Origin: Bacteroides thetaiotaomicron VPI-5482
GTDB taxonomy: Bacteria; Bacteroidota; Bacteroidia; Bacteroidales; Bacteroidaceae
Assembly: GCF_000011065.1 (NCBI RefSeq)
Contig: NC_004663.1
Coordinates: 2,480,001 to 2,544,000 of the forward strand
Direction of reading: 5' to 3'
Length of the DNA stretch: 64,000 nucleotides
In this document: piece by piece, positions 41,268 through 50,167 of the stretch
Position numbering within the stretch: the stretch's first letter is position 1
How the letters are laid out: each line of letters opens with the position of its first letter
The notes under the pieces: model-generated
The model's input: only the letters and a program-made list of their open reading frames with translations
What the model was told of the DNA's origin: nothing
The model's database searches: none
Position numbers and translations under genes: made by a program

Positions 41268-42568
41268 ATTCGAGTGATTCTGGCGCCGATGGCGTTAAGT
41301 CGTCCTTCGATGTTCTGGTAGCCACGGTCTATCTGTTCGATATTGCTGATCGTGCTGGTTCCTTCGGCGCTCATGGCGGCGATGAGAAGGGCGATCCCCG
41401 CACGGATATCGGGCGAAGTCAGTCGGGCGCCGCGCAGCTTGAAGCCGTGGTTATGTCCGATTACTACGGCACGGTGAGGGTCGCAAAGGATGATCTGAGC
41501 CCCCATGTCGATGAGCTTGTCTACAAAGAACAGGCGGCTTTCGAACATCTTCTGATGGATCAGTACGCTTCCTTTGGCTTGGGTGGCCACTACAAGCATC
41601 ACGCTCAGCAAGTCGGGTGTCAGTCCCGGCCAGGGGGCGTCGGCAATGGTCATGATGGAGCCGTCGATGAATGATTCTATTTCGTATGTTTCCTGTGCGG
41701 GGACGTAGATATCGTCTCCCCTCTGCTCCAGTTTGATGCCCAACCGGCGGAAACTTTCGGGGATGATGCCGAGGTTCTCGTAGGAAACGTTTTTAATGGT
41801 TATTTCGCTTTTGGTCATGGCAGCCATGCCGATGAAGCTCCCGACTTCAATCATGTCGGGCAATACGGTATGCTGTGTGCCGTGCAGTTCTTCCACGCCC
41901 TCGATGGTGAGCAGATTGGAAGCGATGCCGCTGATCTTTGCTCCCATCCGGTTGAGCATACGGCAGAGCTGCTGCAAGTAGGGTTCGCAGGCGGCATTGT
42001 AAATGGTGGTAGTGCCTTTTGCCAGTACGGCAGCCATCAGAATGTTGGCTGTACCGGTCACGGACGCTTCATCAAGCAGCATATAGCTGCCTTGAAGCCT
42101 GTCGGCCGTTATCTCATAGATGCCCCGCGACTCGTCATAACGGAAGTCAGCTCCCAAATTCTGAATCCCCACAAAGTGGGTGTCCAGACGACGGCGACCA
42201 ATCTTATCTCCGCCCGGCTTCGAGATCAACGCCTTCCCGAAACGTGCCACCATCGGACCGATCAGCATCACCGACCCCCGAAGGCTCGAACACTTCTTCA
42301 AGAACTTATCACTCTCCAAATAAGCCAGATCGACGTTCTCCGCCTTAAAACTGTAAGTATCAATGCCTTCCTTTGCAACCGTCACTCCCATCTCCCGCAT
42401 AAGCTGAATCAGATTGTTGACATCCAGAATGTCAGGTATATTGTTCACCGTCACTTCCTCAGCAGTCAGCAACGTGGCACAGATAATCTGCAAAACTTCG
42501 TTTTTGGCCCCTTGCGGATGAATCTCCCCGCTAAGCCGATGTCCTCCTTCAATTACAAATGAAGCCAT
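41264..42568 (-). CDS. murA: UDP-N-acetylglucosamine 1-carboxyvinyltransferase, Asp in place of active-site Cys
   Basis: A 434-residue enzyme for the first committed step of peptidoglycan synthesis: transfer of enolpyruvyl from PEP to UDP-GlcNAc. The N-terminal GAKNEVLQIICATLL (about residues 20-34) has the essential Lys22/Asn23 pair. The active-site loop reads KPGGDKIGRRRLDTH (117-131): the position that is Cys115 in E. coli is Asp121 here. This substitution occurs in Mycobacterium, Chlamydia and Borrelia enzymes and confers resistance to fosfomycin. Asp is catalytically competent, so the enzyme should be active. It is the second gene of the operon that starts with DUF4290. Confidence 0.95.
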   Translation of the reverse strand: MASFVIEGGHRLSGEIHPQGAKNEVLQIICATLLTAEEVTVNNIPDILDVNNLIQLMREMGVTVAKEGIDTYSFKAENVDLAYLESDKFLKKCSSLRGSVMLIGPMVARFGKALISKPGGDKIGRRRLDTHFVGIQNLGADFRYDESRGIYEITADRLQGSYMLLDEASVTGTANILMAAVLAKGTTTIYNAACEPYLQQLCRMLNRMGAKISGIASNLLTIEGVEELHGTQHTVLPDMIEVGSFIGMAAMTKSEITIKNVSYENLGIIPESFRRLGIKLEQRGDDIYVPAQETYEIESFIDGSIMTIADAPWPGLTPDLLSVMLVVATQAKGSVLIHQKMFESRLFFVDKLIDMGAQIILCDPHRAVVIGHNHGFKLRGARLTSPDIRAGIALLIAAMSAEGTSTISNIEQIDRGYQNIEGRLNAIGARITRI

Positions 42569-42574
42569 TTATTT

Positions 42575-42698
42575 TAAGTATTAAGTAATAAGTATTAGGT
42601 ATTAGGTATTAAGTATTAGGTATTAGACCGCAAGTGCAAAATCTCATACAGCAAACAACATCGCCGCGCTAATACTTAATACTTAATACCTAATACTT
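42575..42698. repeat. TATTAGG/TAATACT simple-repeat inverted pair
   Basis: Left arm 42575-42626 consists of AAGTATTAGGTATT-type units and right arm 42671-42698 of AATACTTAATACC units, its complement. It fills the gap between DUF4290 and murA, and the DUF4290 stop overlaps its edge. Confidence 0.75.
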
Positions 42699-43312
42699 CA
42701 ATATCTTCTCCGCGGATTATTATTCCGATTATTATTGTAGTTCACCTTTGGGCGGTAGTTCTGGTTCAGGCGTTCTGCCATCAGTCGGATGATGTCGTCT
42801 GTCAGTTGTAGTTTGCCGCCGGAAAGTTCGTAGAGGTCTTCCGCAATTTTGCGGTCGTCTACGGTATCTTTGTTCCATGCCATGTAGTCTTTCTTCATGT
42901 GGTTGCAGATCATGGCTGTCAGATTTCTTTTGTCGTTTCCTTCGGGAAGTTCGCAGGCTTTCTTGATCAGCACTTCCAGCGTGTGTCCGTAGTGGCGGTA
43001 GCGCATGCGGGTAGTAGAATATGGGATCGGTTCCGGCTTGGTCACCAGGTTGTCTTCGCGGATGATTTCGTAGGGATAGTCAATATCCAGCTCAAAACCG
43101 GACATGATGGCCAGGTGATCCCAAAGTTTATGCTTGAAATCGGGCACATCACGCAAATGGGGGAACATATTTCCCATAATGTTGATAATTGTGTTAGCAC
43201 AACGCTGACGCTCGGCACGGTCCTGAATGGTCAACGCATAATCTACCATGTTCTGTATGCTGCGGCCGTACTCGGGAAGCGGCATTCTTTTCTGCTGGGT
43301 ATTGTATTGCAT
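42698..43312 (-). CDS. DUF4290 protein
   Basis: A 204-residue protein of the Bacteroidetes-specific family DUF4290. It begins MQYNTQQKRMPLPEYGRSIQ, contains RQRCANTIINIMGNMFPHLR (about 37-56) and FKHKLWDHLAIMSGF (about 61-75), and ends in an Asn/Arg-rich tail (NYNNNRNNNPRRRY). The conserved order with murA and rimM is seen across the order. Its role is unknown. Confidence 0.9.
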   Translation of the reverse strand: MQYNTQQKRMPLPEYGRSIQNMVDYALTIQDRAERQRCANTIINIMGNMFPHLRDVPDFKHKLWDHLAIMSGFELDIDYPYEIIREDNLVTKPEPIPYSTTRMRYRHYGHTLEVLIKKACELPEGNDKRNLTAMICNHMKKDYMAWNKDTVDDRKIAEDLYELSGGKLQLTDDIIRLMAERLNQNYRPKVNYNNNRNNNPRRRY

Positions 43313-43433
43313 CTTTTAAATTAAAAGTTTTGAAATTAAAAATTAAAAGTCGGAGGACGACGGTCACTCACTAATCACTGTTTCCCGCCAAAGGCGGTTC
43401 ACTTACTGAGGCACTTTTTTCTACTGAAGTGCG

Positions 43434-44129
43434 TTATTCAAGAAGCGACTTCTTCGGCAACGAGGCTACAAATTCTTTCAGATAGAAAGGTTCGAAGTAG
43501 GCCACATCTTTATAGTCTTCTCTGGCAACTGCTTTTTCTGCCAGCGGATACATCATCTTCGCCAACGGATGGATGTCATCGATAAAATGCGCATTCGGAT
43601 GCGTAATCTTCTCACGACATTTGGCGGCTCCATTTCCGTAGAAATAAACGGGCGCTTCGTTCAGAAACTCCAGATAGGAATTCTCATCGACAATATCGGC
43701 GGCGATAGCACGCTTCACGTTCAAGGCACGGTCGTAAACGGCAGCGTACACTTCCATACGGCGGGCATCGAGCATCGGGCAGAGCAACGCATCTTCCGGC
43801 AAATCGTGATACAGCAACACGGGCACACTCAGCACTTCGAGCGTAGGAAGACCGATCAAGGGTACATTCCGTCCGTAACAAATGCCTTTTGCCATCGAAA
43901 CTCCAATCCGCAATCCTGTGTATGATCCCGGACCGCAACTCACTGCAACTGCATCTAAAGGTATGGCATGACTATCAATGAACGACAACGCTTCATCAAC
44001 AAATACTCCCAAAGACACGGCGTGTGAAGGGCCCTTCAAGTCTTCTTTCACAAAAATCGTCTGTCCGTCTTGACTTGCCGCTACCGAGCAAACAGTGGTA
44101 GAGGTTTCAATATTCAGTATACACGACAT
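43434..44129 (-). CDS. tsaB: tRNA threonylcarbamoyladenosine biosynthesis protein TsaB
   Basis: A 231-residue ASKHA-fold protein needed, with TsaD and TsaE, to make the t6A modification of tRNAs. The N-terminus has ILNIETSTTVCSVA (residues 4-17) and the second motif AVSCGPGSYTGLRIGVSMAKG (about 64-84), both typical. I chose ATG 44129: the -7 box at 44161-44154 excludes the longer frame up to 44204. It is transcribed divergently from yicC. Confidence 0.92.
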   Translation of the reverse strand: MSCILNIETSTTVCSVAASQDGQTIFVKEDLKGPSHAVSLGVFVDEALSFIDSHAIPLDAVAVSCGPGSYTGLRIGVSMAKGICYGRNVPLIGLPTLEVLSVPVLLYHDLPEDALLCPMLDARRMEVYAAVYDRALNVKRAIAADIVDENSYLEFLNEAPVYFYGNGAAKCREKITHPNAHFIDDIHPLAKMMYPLAEKAVAREDYKDVAYFEPFYLKEFVASLPKKSLLE

Positions 44130-44153
44130 AAAAATCAGCTTATTAAATTGTCG

Positions 44154-44201
44154 CAAATTTACATGATTATTTCCAATTCTTAAAATATTCGTGTACTTTT
44201 G
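44154..44201. promoter_or_regulatory. Divergent -7 boxes for tsaB (-) and yicC (+)
   Basis: Minus strand TAAATTTG at 44161-44154 serves tsaB (25 bases before its ATG); plus strand TACTTTTG at 44194-44201 serves yicC (17 bases before its ATG). Confidence 0.6.
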
Positions 44202-44218
44202 CACAAAACTTTAAGTAT

Positions 44219-45097
44219 ATGATACAGTCGATGACAGGATACGGCAAAGCTACGGCCGAACTTCCAGATAAAAAGATAAACGTAGAAATCAAGTCGCTCA
44301 ACAGCAAAGCAATGGATCTTTCCACTCGCATCGCTCCGGCTTATCGTGAAAAAGAGATCGAGATCCGCAACGAAATCTCCAAAGTGCTGGAGCGTGGAAA
44401 GGTGGACTTCAGCCTCTGGATAGAGAAAAAAGAGAGTGCGGAAAGCGCGACTCCTATCAACCAAGTGTTGGTGGAAGGCTACTACAAACAGATTCAGGCG
44501 ATCTCGGAAAATCTCGGCATCCCCGTCCCCACCGACTGGTTTCAGACGTTGCTCCGTATGCCGGACGTTATGTCTAAGACTGAAATCCAAGAGTTGACGG
44601 AAGAAGAATGGGAAATGGTACGTGCCACCGTTCTCGAAGCAATCGGTCATCTGGTAGACTTCCGCAAACAGGAAGGCGCCGCACTGGAAAAGAAGTTCCG
44701 CGAAAAGATAGCTAACATCGCACTATTGCTCGAAAAGATAACTCCTTACGAAAAAGAACGGGTGGAGAAAGTCAAGGAACGTATCACCGACGCGCTCGAA
44801 AAGACGCTGAACACGGACTATGACAAGAACCGACTGGAACAAGAGCTGATCTACTACATCGAAAAGCTGGATGTCAACGAGGAAAAACAACGCCTCACCA
44901 ACCACCTGAAATATTTCATCAGCACGCTGGAAAGCGGCAACGGACAAGGCAAAAAGCTCGGTTTCATCGCTCAGGAAATGGGACGGGAAATCAATACGCT
45001 TGGCAGCAAGTCCAACCATGCCGAAATGCAGAAAATCGTTGTGCAAATGAAAGATGAACTGGAACAGATCAAGGAACAGGTGCTGAACGTAATGTAA
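44219..45097 (+). CDS. YicC family endoribonuclease
   Basis: A 292-residue protein with the family start MIQSMTGYGKATAELPDKKI and NVEIKSLNSKAMDLSTRI (about residues 21-38), a central coiled region, and a C-terminal DUF1732-type domain with LIYYIEKLDVNEEKQRLTNH, KKLGFIAQEMGREINTLGSK (about 256-275). E. coli YicC has been reported as an endoribonuclease. Hexameric assembly is a family property. It heads the run yicC-gmk-(small membrane protein)-nadD. Confidence 0.93.
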   Translation: MIQSMTGYGKATAELPDKKINVEIKSLNSKAMDLSTRIAPAYREKEIEIRNEISKVLERGKVDFSLWIEKKESAESATPINQVLVEGYYKQIQAISENLGIPVPTDWFQTLLRMPDVMSKTEIQELTEEEWEMVRATVLEAIGHLVDFRKQEGAALEKKFREKIANIALLLEKITPYEKERVEKVKERITDALEKTLNTDYDKNRLEQELIYYIEKLDVNEEKQRLTNHLKYFISTLESGNGQGKKLGFIAQEMGREINTLGSKSNHAEMQKIVVQMKDELEQIKEQVLNVM

Positions 45098-45109
45098 TTA
45101 TTTAATAGT

Positions 45110-45165
45110 AAGTTGAAAATTGAAAATGTCGACATTTTCAGTTTTCAACTTTCAATTCTCAATTA
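45110..45165. repeat. Inverted repeat TTGAAAATTGAAAATG / CATTTTCAGTTTTCAA
   Basis: Just before gmk, GTTGAAAATTGAAAATGTCG (from 45112) is followed by a near-complement ACATTTTCAGTTTTCAAC, centred on GTCGAC, and then by TTTCAATTCTCAATT. The hairpin lies directly upstream of the gmk ATG (45171). Confidence 0.7.
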
Positions 45166-45170
45166 AACAA

Positions 45171-45740
45171 ATGACTGGCAAGTTAATTATTTTTTCTGCC
45201 CCGTCCGGTTCGGGCAAATCGACTATTATCAACTATCTGCTGACGCAGAACTTAAATCTCGCGTTCTCCATTTCTGCAACCAGCCGCCCACCGCGCGGGA
45301 CGGAGAAACACGGGGTCGAATATTTCTTCCTTACTCCCGAAGAGTTCCGTTGTCGCATTGAGAACAACGAGTTTTTGGAATACGAAGAAGTATACAAGGA
45401 TCGGTATTACGGAACGCTGAAAGAACAAGTGGAAAAGCAGTTGGAGAAGGGGCAGAACGTAGTATTCGACTTGGATGTAGTAGGCGGATGCAACATCAAA
45501 AAGTATTACGGTGAGCGTGCATTGTCCATCTTTGTACAGCCGCCCTCCATCGAAGAACTCCGTTGCCGGCTGACGGGTCGGGGCACGGATGAGCCCGAAG
45601 TAATCGAATGCCGCATCGCAAAGGCGGAATACGAAATGACTTTTGCTCCCCAGTTTGATCGTGTCATCGTGAATGATGATCTGGAAGCGGCAAAGGCTGA
45701 GACGCTGGAGGTTATCAAAGAATTTCTGAATAAGGAATGA
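45171..45740 (+). CDS. gmk: Guanylate kinase
   Basis: A 189-residue kinase converting GMP to GDP. The P-loop SAPSGSGKSTI lies at residues 8-18, the GMP-binding ISATSRPPRGTEKHGVEYFF at about 36-55, and the lid/GMP motifs EYEEVYKDRYYGT and VVFDLDVVGGCNIKK follow. I chose ATG 45171; the frame is open further upstream but through the hairpin. The stop overlaps the next ATG by 4 bases. Confidence 0.96.
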   Translation: MTGKLIIFSAPSGSGKSTIINYLLTQNLNLAFSISATSRPPRGTEKHGVEYFFLTPEEFRCRIENNEFLEYEEVYKDRYYGTLKEQVEKQLEKGQNVVFDLDVVGGCNIKKYYGERALSIFVQPPSIEELRCRLTGRGTDEPEVIECRIAKAEYEMTFAPQFDRVIVNDDLEAAKAETLEVIKEFLNKE

Positions 45741-45991
45741 AAGAATCTCTGAAAAAACGAATAGAGAGCATAGAAAAGAAGGAGGGATCGACCGAAAAAT
45801 TCATGTATCTGTGCGGCATTATCGGCATTGTAGATATAGTGTTCGGCATCCTTTCACTTTATCTGCATTTTTGGATTGCCGCCGGCATCTTTTTCTTAAT
45901 TGCTGTGAGGCAGGCTATCGTTTTTCCAAAATGGAGAAAAAAGCTGAGAATGGAAAGGGAAGCCAAGAAGATGACAGAAAGTCAAGGCTGA
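45737..45991 (+). CDS. Small membrane protein, 84 residues
   Basis: Starts in the gmk stop (ATGA overlap), so translation is coupled. A charged N-terminal helix (KKRIESIEKKEG) is followed by two membrane segments (about residues 23-42 and 46-62) and a Lys/Arg-rich end with KWRKKLRMEREAKK. I know of no named family. The position between gmk and nadD suggests a minor accessory role. Confidence 0.65.
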   Translation: MKESLKKRIESIEKKEGSTEKFMYLCGIIGIVDIVFGILSLYLHFWIAAGIFFLIAVRQAIVFPKWRKKLRMEREAKKMTESQG

Positions 45992-46086
45992 AAAAGAAAG
46001 TCTAAAAGAGAACCCAAAAGAGCAAAAAAAGAACAAAGAATAGAAAGATAAGAAGGCATCAAGAAGAAAAAAGTAAAAACGAGAAG

Positions 46087-46695
46087 ATGAGAATGGCAGA
46101 GAGCAATAAACTAAAAACCGGAATCTTCAGCGGGTCATTCAATCCGGTACACATCGGACATCTGGCCTTGGCCAACTATCTTTGCGAATATGAAGAACTG
46201 GATGAAGTTTGGTTTATGGTCAGCCCGCAAAACCCGCTGAAAGCAGGGACGGAGCTATGGCCTGACGACCTGCGTCTCCGGTTAGTAGAACTTGCCACAG
46301 AAGAATATCCCCGCTTCCGCTCTTCAGACTTCGAGTTTCATCTGCCCCGCCCTTCATACAGCGTACATACGTTGGAAAAGCTACATGAAACCTATCCGGA
46401 ACGGGACTTCTACTTAATTATCGGCTCGGATAACTGGGCCCGCTTCGACCGCTGGTATCAATCGGAGCGCATCATCAAAGAAAACCGTATTCTTATCTAT
46501 CCCCGCCCCGGATTTCCGGTAAATGAAAACGGGCTGCCCGAAACAGTCCGTCTGGTCCATTCGCCTACCTTTGAAATAAGTTCGACGTTTATCCGTCAGG
46601 CACTTGATGAGAAGAAAGATGTAAGATACTTCTTGCATCCAAAGGTTTGGGAGTATATTAGAGAATATATCCGACAGAGTATAACGGATAATTAA
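46087..46695 (+). CDS. nadD: Nicotinate-nucleotide adenylyltransferase
   Basis: A 202-residue enzyme that makes deamido-NAD from nicotinate mononucleotide and ATP. The nucleotidyl transferase motif GIFSGSFNPVHIGHLALA lies at residues 12-29 (the HIGH motif), with WFMVSPQNPLKAG near 43-55 and the ISSTFIR motif near 165. A second Met at 46093 is an equally possible start. Its 3' end overlaps the convergent ATPase gene by 38 bases. Confidence 0.94.
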   Translation: MRMAESNKLKTGIFSGSFNPVHIGHLALANYLCEYEELDEVWFMVSPQNPLKAGTELWPDDLRLRLVELATEEYPRFRSSDFEFHLPRPSYSVHTLEKLHETYPERDFYLIIGSDNWARFDRWYQSERIIKENRILIYPRPGFPVNENGLPETVRLVHSPTFEISSTFIRQALDEKKDVRYFLHPKVWEYIREYIRQSITDN

Positions 46696-47947
46696 TCATC
46701 CACTCTTGCTTCCGATAATCTGACATAGAAAATCGTACTCCGTGTAATCCCGCATTTTTCTCTACGAAGAAACGCAAACTCTTCGATTGCAGATTTTCCT
46801 CAGCTTTTACTTCAACAGGGATGACGCTAACATCTTTTTGTAAAAGGAAATCCAGTTCTCCTCTGGATGTATCCGAAGACCAGTAGTAAATACTCAGTCC
46901 TTTCACTGACTTCAATTGTTGTAATACATACTGCTCTGTAATAGCTCCTTTATAATCACTAAACAACACATTCCCCTCCAATAACGCTTGCGGTGGAAGC
47001 CCGCTCATAGCTCCCATTAATCCGGTATCTAACAAAAATAATTTAAATGCCGAAAAGTCCTCATAAGCCGACAATGGGATTCCGGCTTTTTTCACTCGGC
47101 TAACCTTGTAAATAAGTCCTGCATCAATCAGCCACTCAATAGCCAACTCAAAATCTTTCGCTCTGGCTCCTTCCTTCACGACACCATAAATAAACTTCTT
47201 ATTTTCCTTAGCCAATTGAGCCGGAACAGAACGCCAAATCATACGAATCCGAGGCACTTCGGCAATAGGAGCATGTTTGGAGAAATCACGATCATAAGAA
47301 TCCAGAATTGTCTGCTGTAGCTGTCGCACTTCGGCATAGTCTTTATGATTAATAAAGGCATTCACAACTTCAGGCATTCCTCCGACATAATAATACTGTT
47401 TGAGCAAATCTATCAATTTAGAACGAAAAGCAGCGATCAGCCCCCAGTCTTTTTTTGCAAGTAAACGGGCAAAAGCCTCTTGCCCGACAGCCTCCAAAAA
47501 CTCCGAAAAAGAAAGAGGATATAAATCCATAAAATCGACCTTCCCGACGGGAAAAGAATCATTGCTATGCATGGCAATGCCAAGGAGGGAACCTGCTGCA
47601 ACCACATGATACTGAGGAGCTTTTTCTTGAAAATACTTCAATGCCGTCAATCCGCGAGGCGCTTCCTGAATTTCATCAAAAATAATTAATGTCTCAGTAT
47701 CTACTACGATGCCGGTCACTAATTGAATAGCCATCAGAATGCGCTCGACATCAAAGTCTTTCTGAAAAACATCTTTCATCACTTCGTTATCCTCAAAATT
47801 GATGTAAGCAAACTGTCTGTAAGCTGATGATGCAAATTCTTTCATCAACCATGTCTTCCCCACCTGCCGGGCACCACGAACAATCAAAGGTTTCCGTGTT
47901 GTCTTCTCCTTCCAGTCATATAACTGTTGCATTGCATCTCTTCTCAT
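46658..47947 (-). CDS. AAA ATPase with DUF4143 nuclease-like C-terminal domain
   Basis: A 429-residue protein of a large Bacteroides family. Walker A is GARQVGKTW (about residues 24-32), Walker B LIIFDEIQEAPRGL (about 87-100), and the C-terminal DUF4143 region, a PD-(D/E)XK-like fold, has ELDFLLQKDVSVIPVEVKAEE (about 363-385). Its function is not known; many copies occur per genome, often at variable sites. Three 32-bp repeats lie upstream of the start at 48011-48097. Confidence 0.88.
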   Translation of the reverse strand: MRRDAMQQLYDWKEKTTRKPLIVRGARQVGKTWLMKEFASSAYRQFAYINFEDNEVMKDVFQKDFDVERILMAIQLVTGIVVDTETLIIFDEIQEAPRGLTALKYFQEKAPQYHVVAAGSLLGIAMHSNDSFPVGKVDFMDLYPLSFSEFLEAVGQEAFARLLAKKDWGLIAAFRSKLIDLLKQYYYVGGMPEVVNAFINHKDYAEVRQLQQTILDSYDRDFSKHAPIAEVPRIRMIWRSVPAQLAKENKKFIYGVVKEGARAKDFELAIEWLIDAGLIYKVSRVKKAGIPLSAYEDFSAFKLFLLDTGLMGAMSGLPPQALLEGNVLFSDYKGAITEQYVLQQLKSVKGLSIYYWSSDTSRGELDFLLQKDVSVIPVEVKAEENLQSKSLRFFVEKNAGLHGVRFSMSDYRKQEWMINYPLYSVGYIL

Positions 47948-48010
47948 ATTTATTCTTTTATAATCAACGATTTATGAACTGCAAATATAAGCAACTGAAT
48001 AGAAAAGAAC

Positions 48011-48097
48011 AAAAAGTCATGCATAAAAATGTGCTAATAACACAAAAAGTCGTACCTAAAAGTGTGGAGTTCATCAGAAAGTCGTACCTAAAAGTGT
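48011..48097. repeat. Three tandem 32-bp repeats with AAAGTCGTACCTAAAAGTGT
   Basis: AAAGTCGTACCTAAAAGTGT occurs exactly at 48046-48065 and 48078-48097, and as a degraded copy near 48013-48032. The array lies between the start of the ATPase gene and the stop of the metallophosphoesterase gene, upstream of the ATPase on the minus strand, and could hold its regulatory sites. Confidence 0.75.
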
Positions 48098-48099
48098 AT

Positions 48100-49155
48100 C
48101 TACTCTTTGAGACGATGAAGCGTAATCATTATGATTTCTGCCGGAGCACCGATTCGTACAGGCATCTGAGAAGTACCGATCCCATTAGTAACAATCAATG
48201 GCATTTTAGTTGAATTGTACGCCAGTCCGGTCAGAAAGCGGGTGCCGTAGTGGGAGTTCTGTATCGGGGCGTAACCGAATACGCGTACCTGTCCACCATG
48301 AGTATGTCCCGCCAAAGCGATGTCCGTGTTGGCCACCGAAACATCCTCCACGTAGTCGGGAGTATGCACCAACAAGATAACGAAGTCGTTGGGAGAAAGC
48401 GCCAGTGTGGGCGACACCCCATTTTGTTTCAAGTCGAAAGGATTGCGTACTCCGGCAAGGATAATCTGCTGACCGTCTTTGCGTAATGTATCGACTTCGT
48501 GTTCCAGCGGACGCATCCCGTAATGCTTCATCGTGCGGATTATTTCGTCATGGCAGCGTTCATAGTCATTATTTCCCATTACTCCGAAAGTTCCCATCGG
48601 TGTTTTCACACGGGCCAATGCGGCAAATAACGGTTCTACGTATTCACAGCCTTCCTGATAGTCTCCTCCCATCAGCAAGACGTCCGGTTTCTGGGCGATC
48701 AAAAGATCGACAAGGTTGTTCAAGCCTTTCTCTTTCAGCAGACTCTTGTAATGCAAGTCGGAAATGAAGGCGATGCGGAAGCCTTCGAAGGCTTCGGGGA
48801 CATCACGGTGGGTGAAGTCATATTCCACGACACGGTCTATGCCGCTATAAGTGGCAGGGACGTTCACGGTAGAAGACGTGATCTTCGTTCCGCGAAGTAC
48901 CAAATTACGTTCTTCCTGCTCGGTCGCAGCTTCTTTCTTCGCTGTTTTCTTCTGCTTTTTCGTCGAAACTTTCAAGTCGGCAAGCTGAGAATGATCCGGA
49001 GCAAACAAGCCGTCGATAGCGGCGGAACTGTCCGGACGGACGGAATCGACATTGAGCACAGGACGAGGCAGGATCGATACAACATTCTTCTTTGACTTAC
49101 AAGATACGAACAGGAATAATACGAATATTATGAACAGGTAATTTATTTTTTTCAT
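48100..49155 (-). CDS. Calcineurin-like metallophosphoesterase lipoprotein
   Basis: A 351-residue protein. The lipoprotein signal peptide ends at LFVSC (Cys about residue 18), followed by a Ser/Lys-rich linker. The metallophosphoesterase core has FISDLHYKSL (about residue 134), LLMGGDYQEGCEYVEP (about 160), MGNNDYERCHDE (about 190), and ALAGHTHGGQVRVFG near 285, the standard five motifs for two metal ions. Proteins of this type include phosphodiesterases such as the UDP-diacylglucosamine class and YkuE-like lipid hydrolases; the substrate is not clear. I took ATG 49155. Confidence 0.88.
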   Translation of the reverse strand: MKKINYLFIIFVLFLFVSCKSKKNVVSILPRPVLNVDSVRPDSSAAIDGLFAPDHSQLADLKVSTKKQKKTAKKEAATEQEERNLVLRGTKITSSTVNVPATYSGIDRVVEYDFTHRDVPEAFEGFRIAFISDLHYKSLLKEKGLNNLVDLLIAQKPDVLLMGGDYQEGCEYVEPLFAALARVKTPMGTFGVMGNNDYERCHDEIIRTMKHYGMRPLEHEVDTLRKDGQQIILAGVRNPFDLKQNGVSPTLALSPNDFVILLVHTPDYVEDVSVANTDIALAGHTHGGQVRVFGYAPIQNSHYGTRFLTGLAYNSTKMPLIVTNGIGTSQMPVRIGAPAEIIMITLHRLKE

Positions 49156-49209
49156 CTTCTTTGGTTTATTTTCTTCTACATATAACACATTCCCCCACTA
49201 TTTGAGGCG

Positions 49210-49237
49210 CAAAGATAGGAAAAATCATGTATCTTTG
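49210..49237. promoter_or_regulatory. Divergent -7 boxes for the phosphoesterase (-) and menA (+)
   Basis: Minus strand TATCTTTG at 49217-49210 and plus strand TATCTTTG at 49230-49237, 31 bases before the menA ATG (49269). Confidence 0.6.
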
Positions 49238-49268
49238 TCCGTCAAAACTTATTATTATATATTAAAGC

Positions 49269-50166
49269 ATGGAAGAAGTAAAGCGTAACTCGCTGCGTGC
49301 GTGGATATTAGCAGCACGTCCCAAAACTCTGACAGGAGCCATTACGCCGGTCATGATCGGTAGCGCACTTGCTTATATGGATGGACATTTTCAATGGTTG
49401 CCGGCCCTTATCTGCTGCCTGTTCGCCGGTCTGATGCAAATTGCCGCCAATTTTATCAACGACCTCTTCGACTACCTCAAAGGAACCGACCGCGAAGACC
49501 GGCTGGGACCGGAACGAGCCTGCGCACAAGGCTGGATTTCACCGAGAGCCATGCGAAACGGAATCATCGTCACCGTCCTGTTCGCCTGTCTGATCGGATC
49601 TGCGCTGCTGTTTTATGCCGGATGGGAGCTGATCATAGTAGGACTTCTCTGCGTACTCTTCGCTTTCCTCTATACCACAGGCCCCTTATCCATTATCCTA
49701 CAACGGCTGGGGCGATGTTCTGGTCATCGTATTTTTCGGATTCGTCCCCGTGGGCGGAACGTACTACGTGCAGGCGCTGACATGGACTTCGGACACAACG
49801 GTAGCTTCTCTGATCTGCGGACTGCTGATTGATACCTTGCTGGTAGTCAACAATTACCGAGACCGTGAAGCGGATGCACGGAGCGGAAAGCGGACGGTCA
49901 TCGTTCGTTTTGGCGAGAAGTTCGGACGCTATCTTTATTTGATGCTGGGGGTGGCAGCAAGTCTTCTGTGTTTCTGGTTCTTCTTCGAAGGACACTTGTT
50001 TGCCGCACTTCTTCCGTTACTCTACCTGATTCCTCATGTCCTCACATGGAGACGGATGGTGCAGATTCACAGTGGTAAAAAATTAAACAGCATACTAGGT
50101 GAGACTTCACGTAATATGCTGTTAATGGGTATTTTGCTATCAATAGGATTCTTGATCCGACATTGA
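49269..50166 (+). pseudogene. menA: 1,4-dihydroxy-2-naphthoate polyprenyltransferase with a frameshift
   Basis: The two reading frames together make a complete MenA, the membrane prenyltransferase of menaquinone synthesis. Frame 1 (from 49269) gives KTLTGAITPVMIGSALAY and the DXXXD motif INDLFDYLKGTDREDR (about residues 61-76). After YTTGP (about 49684) the frame changes: the following codons read naturally as PYPLSYNGWGDVLVIVFFGF in the next frame, which continues to 50166 with NNYRDREADARSGKRT. One extra base in GCCCCTTATCC (49681-49690) explains it. Either the gene is broken or the read has an error in the C/T run. Menaquinone is important in Bacteroides, so error is quite possible. Confidence 0.85.
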
Positions 50167-50167
50167 T

